Assembly (NCBI GenBank): GCA_020047885.1
Contig: JAIFNF010000003.1
Coordinates: 1-7,967, forward strand
Direction of reading: 5' to 3'
Length of the DNA: 7,967 bases
DNA from: Gammaproteobacteria bacterium
GTDB lineage: Bacteria; Pseudomonadota; Gammaproteobacteria; Competibacterales; Competibacteraceae
Position 1 is the stretch's first letter, and every line of letters begins with the position of its first letter. A program made the position numbers and the translations under genes. The notes under the pieces were generated by a model. That model made no database searches, had not been told where the DNA came from, and saw nothing but the letters and a program-made list of their open reading frames with translations. Shown piece by piece: positions 5,829 to 7,967 of this stretch.

Positions 5829-5845
5829 ATTAAGCCAACCTTAAA
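5829..5845 (-). promoter_or_regulatory. PmrA/BasR-type response-regulator site upstream of the PepSY gene
   Basis: Read on the minus strand: TTTAAG-GTTGG-CTTAAT, two half-sites with an 11-bp period. This fits HTTAAD-N5-HTTAAD, a consensus reported for the OmpR-family regulator PmrA, at every constrained position. It starts about 70 bp upstream of ATG 5761. A candidate promoter overlaps it: -35 TTGGCT (5838-5833), 17-bp spacer, -10 AATACT (5815-5810), each 4 of 6 to consensus. No regulator gene is in the window. Confidence 0.45.
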
Positions 5846-5871
5846 AGCGCACTCCGGGGAGAACCTTGTGC

Positions 5872-7967
5872 TCAATGCTGACCGCGTTCCCGTTCTACCG
5901 CCTGTTCCGCCTGAATCGCAGTCAGGGCGATGGTGAATACGATGTCCTCAACCAGCGCCCCACGGGACAGGTCGTTGACCGGCTTGCGCATCCCCTGCAA
6001 CATCGGGCCGATGCTGATGACATCAGCGCTGCGCTGCACCGCCTTGTAGGTGGTATTGCCGGTATTCAGATCCGGGAAGATAAACACCGTGGCCCGGCCC
6101 GCCACCTGACTGTCCGGGGCCTTGCTCTGCGCGACGGTCTTGATGGTCGCTGCGTCATATTGCAACGGCCCGTCGATCAGCAAATCGGGACGCCGTTCGC
6201 GGGCGATGCGGGTCGCTTCCTTGACTTTCTCCACATCACTACCGCTGCCAGAGGCTCCGGTGCTGTAACTCAACATCGCCACCCGGGGGGTAATGCCAAA
6301 CGCCTGGGCGGAATCGGCGCTTTGAATGGCGATGTCGGCCAGTTCCTCAGCGTTCGGATCGATGTTAATGGCGCAATCGCCGTAGACCAGCACTTGTTCC
6401 GGCAGGCACATGAAGAAGATCGACGACACCAGTTTGACATCGGGCGCGGTTTTGATCAGTTGCAACGCCGGGCGAATGGTGTTGGCCGTCGTATGCACCG
6501 CACCGGACACCAGACCGTCCACTTCGCCCAGATACAGCATCATGGTGCCCAGCACCACCGCATCATGCAACTGTTCCTCAGCCAGACCGGCGTTCAGTCC
6601 CTTATGCTCGCGCAGTTCTACCATGGCGTCGATATAGCGCTGGTCGATCTGCGCCGGGTCGATGATCTCAATATCCGCTGGAATGGCCATCCCGCGCCGC
6701 GCCGATAGCCGACGCATCCGCCCAGCGTCGCCTAGCAACACACAACGGGCCAGGCCGCGCTGGTGGCAGATAATGGCCGCTTCGATGGTGCGGGGTTCGT
6801 TGCCCTCGGGCAGCACAATGCGTTTGCTCGCCCGGCGGGCGCGCTCGACCAGCATGTGCCGGAACGCCGGTGGGCTGAGTCGTCGCTCTTCGAGGGTCGT
6901 CAGCAACGGCTCTTTCCAGTCCAGATTGATATGCGCGGCGACCGCTTCCACCGCCTGCAACATCCGGTCGCGATCATCCAGCGGCACTTCCAGATTCAGG
7001 TAGGGCAGGTACAACACCGCTTGCAGGGCGCTGTACCCCAGGGTCAACACCGGCAAACCGGTATCGAGCGCCGGGCTGCACAATTTCCAGACGCGCGGAT
7101 CGGGTTTCAGACTGCCCGTCAGCAGCACCGCCGCGACTTGCGTCCCGCTCATTGCCGCCATGCCAATGGCCAGCAGCAGATCATCGCGGTCGCCGGGAAT
7201 AATCACCATTGCGCCGGCCCGTAGATCCTGACAGGCGTTACTCAGGGTCGATGCACCCAAGGCGATATGGGTGACGCGCCGGTGCAAGTGACCCTCATTG
7301 AGCACCTGAGCGCCGATCATCTGCATGATGTCCTGCACCCGTGGTGCGCTCAATTCACGCTGCCAGGGAATACAGCCCAGTAACTTGAAGGTTTCCGGCC
7401 ATTGCCGGGTACAGTCGGCGCGAAATTCCGCTTCGTGGTCGGAATGGCCGTTATCCGCGGCTCGGCTGAAATCGAAGCGAATATGGCCTGTCGGATCGAT
7501 GGGCGCATCCAACAGGTTGAGAATACAGCCGAGCATCCGTTCATGGCGGATACCACCGTAAGCCTGGGCGATGACTTCCACAGTATCGGCGACCTGATGC
7601 GGGGTATCGTGGCCGGGTACGGCGACGATGATCACTTTGGCGTCAAGACTTTGTGCCATTTTGGCGTTCAGGTGGGTGCCGTAGGGCTGCTCCTCGGTAT
7701 CGACCAGACCCTCGACGATCACGACATTGGCGTTCTGCGCTGCCCGCTCATAGCGGGTAATAATTTCTTCCAGGAGTTCATTTTCCTGGTCGTGGCCGAG
7801 CAGACGCTCGGCTTCCGCGACCGGAATCGGTTCCGGTGGATTCAGGCGGGTGACGATGCGCGCCAGCCGGGTGGAACGTTCCGGGCCGGTATCCGACGCA
7901 TGGGGCTGGCTGATGGGTTTGCAAAAACCGACCGGAATGCCTTGACGGTCGAGCGCGTGAACCAGAC
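5872..7967 (-). CDS. pta: Phosphate acetyltransferase, long form, N-terminus off the window
   Basis: Interconverts acetyl-CoA plus phosphate with acetyl-phosphate plus CoA in the cytoplasm; with acetate kinase (not in the window) it forms the acetate overflow and assimilation path and sets acetyl-phosphate levels. The frame stays open to the window edge, giving 697 residues. Compared from memory with the 714-residue E. coli enzyme, about 24 N-terminal residues (holding the P-loop-like segment) are missing. Domains in visible numbering: BioD-like P-loop region (about 1-215, with KPISQP near 19-24 and VVIVEGLVDTEE near 81), DRTGG regulatory region (about 215-345), PTA catalytic domain (about 370-690). 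The catalytic domain has RIVLPEGNEPRT, VDGLVSGAVHTTANTIRP, YGDCAIN, LSYSTGASGSGSDVEKV and GRATVFIFPDLNTGNTTYK blocks, near-identical to gammaproteobacterial Pta. The stop is TGA (complement of 5872-5874). The GTG at 7722 is an internal valine, not a start. About 110 bp separates it from the PepSY gene, with no strong terminator seen. Confidence 0.97.
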   Translation of the reverse strand, partial: LVHALDRQGIPVGFCKPISQPHASDTGPERSTRLARIVTRLNPPEPIPVAEAERLLGHDQENELLEEIITRYERAAQNANVVIVEGLVDTEEQPYGTHLNAKMAQSLDAKVIIVAVPGHDTPHQVADTVEVIAQAYGGIRHERMLGCILNLLDAPIDPTGHIRFDFSRAADNGHSDHEAEFRADCTRQWPETFKLLGCIPWQRELSAPRVQDIMQMIGAQVLNEGHLHRRVTHIALGASTLSNACQDLRAGAMVIIPGDRDDLLLAIGMAAMSGTQVAAVLLTGSLKPDPRVWKLCSPALDTGLPVLTLGYSALQAVLYLPYLNLEVPLDDRDRMLQAVEAVAAHINLDWKEPLLTTLEERRLSPPAFRHMLVERARRASKRIVLPEGNEPRTIEAAIICHQRGLARCVLLGDAGRMRRLSARRGMAIPADIEIIDPAQIDQRYIDAMVELREHKGLNAGLAEEQLHDAVVLGTMMLYLGEVDGLVSGAVHTTANTIRPALQLIKTAPDVKLVSSIFFMCLPEQVLVYGDCAINIDPNAEELADIAIQSADSAQAFGITPRVAMLSYSTGASGSGSDVEKVKEATRIARERRPDLLIDGPLQYDAATIKTVAQSKAPDSQVAGRATVFIFPDLNTGNTTYKAVQRSADVISIGPMLQGMRKPVNDLSRGALVEDIVFTIALTAIQAEQAVERERGQH

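Noticed and set aside
5841..5871. Intrinsic terminator for pta
   Set aside because: Only a four-base stem (GCAC/GTGC) with poor inner pairing precedes a short T-run, too weak to list as a feature.
5866..6708. 280-residue plus-strand open frame opposite pta
   Set aside because: It is the antisense shadow of the highly conserved Pta catalytic domain, with His/Arg/Gln-rich composition typical of such shadows and no start signal.

Overview
The window looks like chromosome from a fairly GC-rich, free-living gammaproteobacterium. The evidence is a long-form phosphate acetyltransferase that is close to the enterobacterial type along its whole length, a proteobacterial Cu(+)-ATPase, a paired PepSY protein and cytochrome b561, and a TTCCCACGC-type palindrome of the kind scattered through many environmental proteobacterial genomes. 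A finer placement (for example near the Competibacter/Contendobacter group) would be a guess. I see no rRNA, tRNA, CRISPR array, transposase or phage gene. No stretch above 300 bases lacks a gene.

Plus-strand half (1-3442). The window opens inside a copper-exporting P1B-type ATPase (copA, 5' end cut off). Next come a small exported Gly/Met-rich protein with a six-fold Met-Gly repeat, a 200-bp spacer holding a 65-nt imperfect palindrome, a small acidic protein made of two copies of one domain, a REP-like hairpin that can also act as a terminator, and a small SAM-dependent methyltransferase of the phospholipid N-methyltransferase type. Each gene has its own spacer, so this is not a tight operon.

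Minus-strand half (3493-7967). Read in the direction of transcription, this holds pta (N-terminus cut off by the window edge), then a secreted PepSY-domain protein and a cytochrome b561, then a membrane-bound class III adenylate cyclase. The two halves converge at about 3443-3492. The PepSY and cytochrome genes form a likely two-gene redox unit. A sequence matching the PmrA-type half-site pair HTTAAD-N5-HTTAAD lies about 70 bp upstream of it. The cyclase has its own extended -10 promoter, and a perfect hairpin overlaps the -10 and runs past the predicted transcription start.

How the parts may connect: copper export (copA), a possible Met-rich envelope protein, envelope redox chemistry (PepSY/cytochrome b561) and lipid methylation are all envelope functions. 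Pta supplies acetyl-phosphate metabolism and the cyclase makes cAMP. Apart from the PepSY/cytochrome pair, the neighbours are not obviously one pathway. I found no clearly new multi-gene system. The least explained items are the duplicated-domain protein, the Met-Gly protein next to copA, the 65-nt palindrome and the PmrA-like site.
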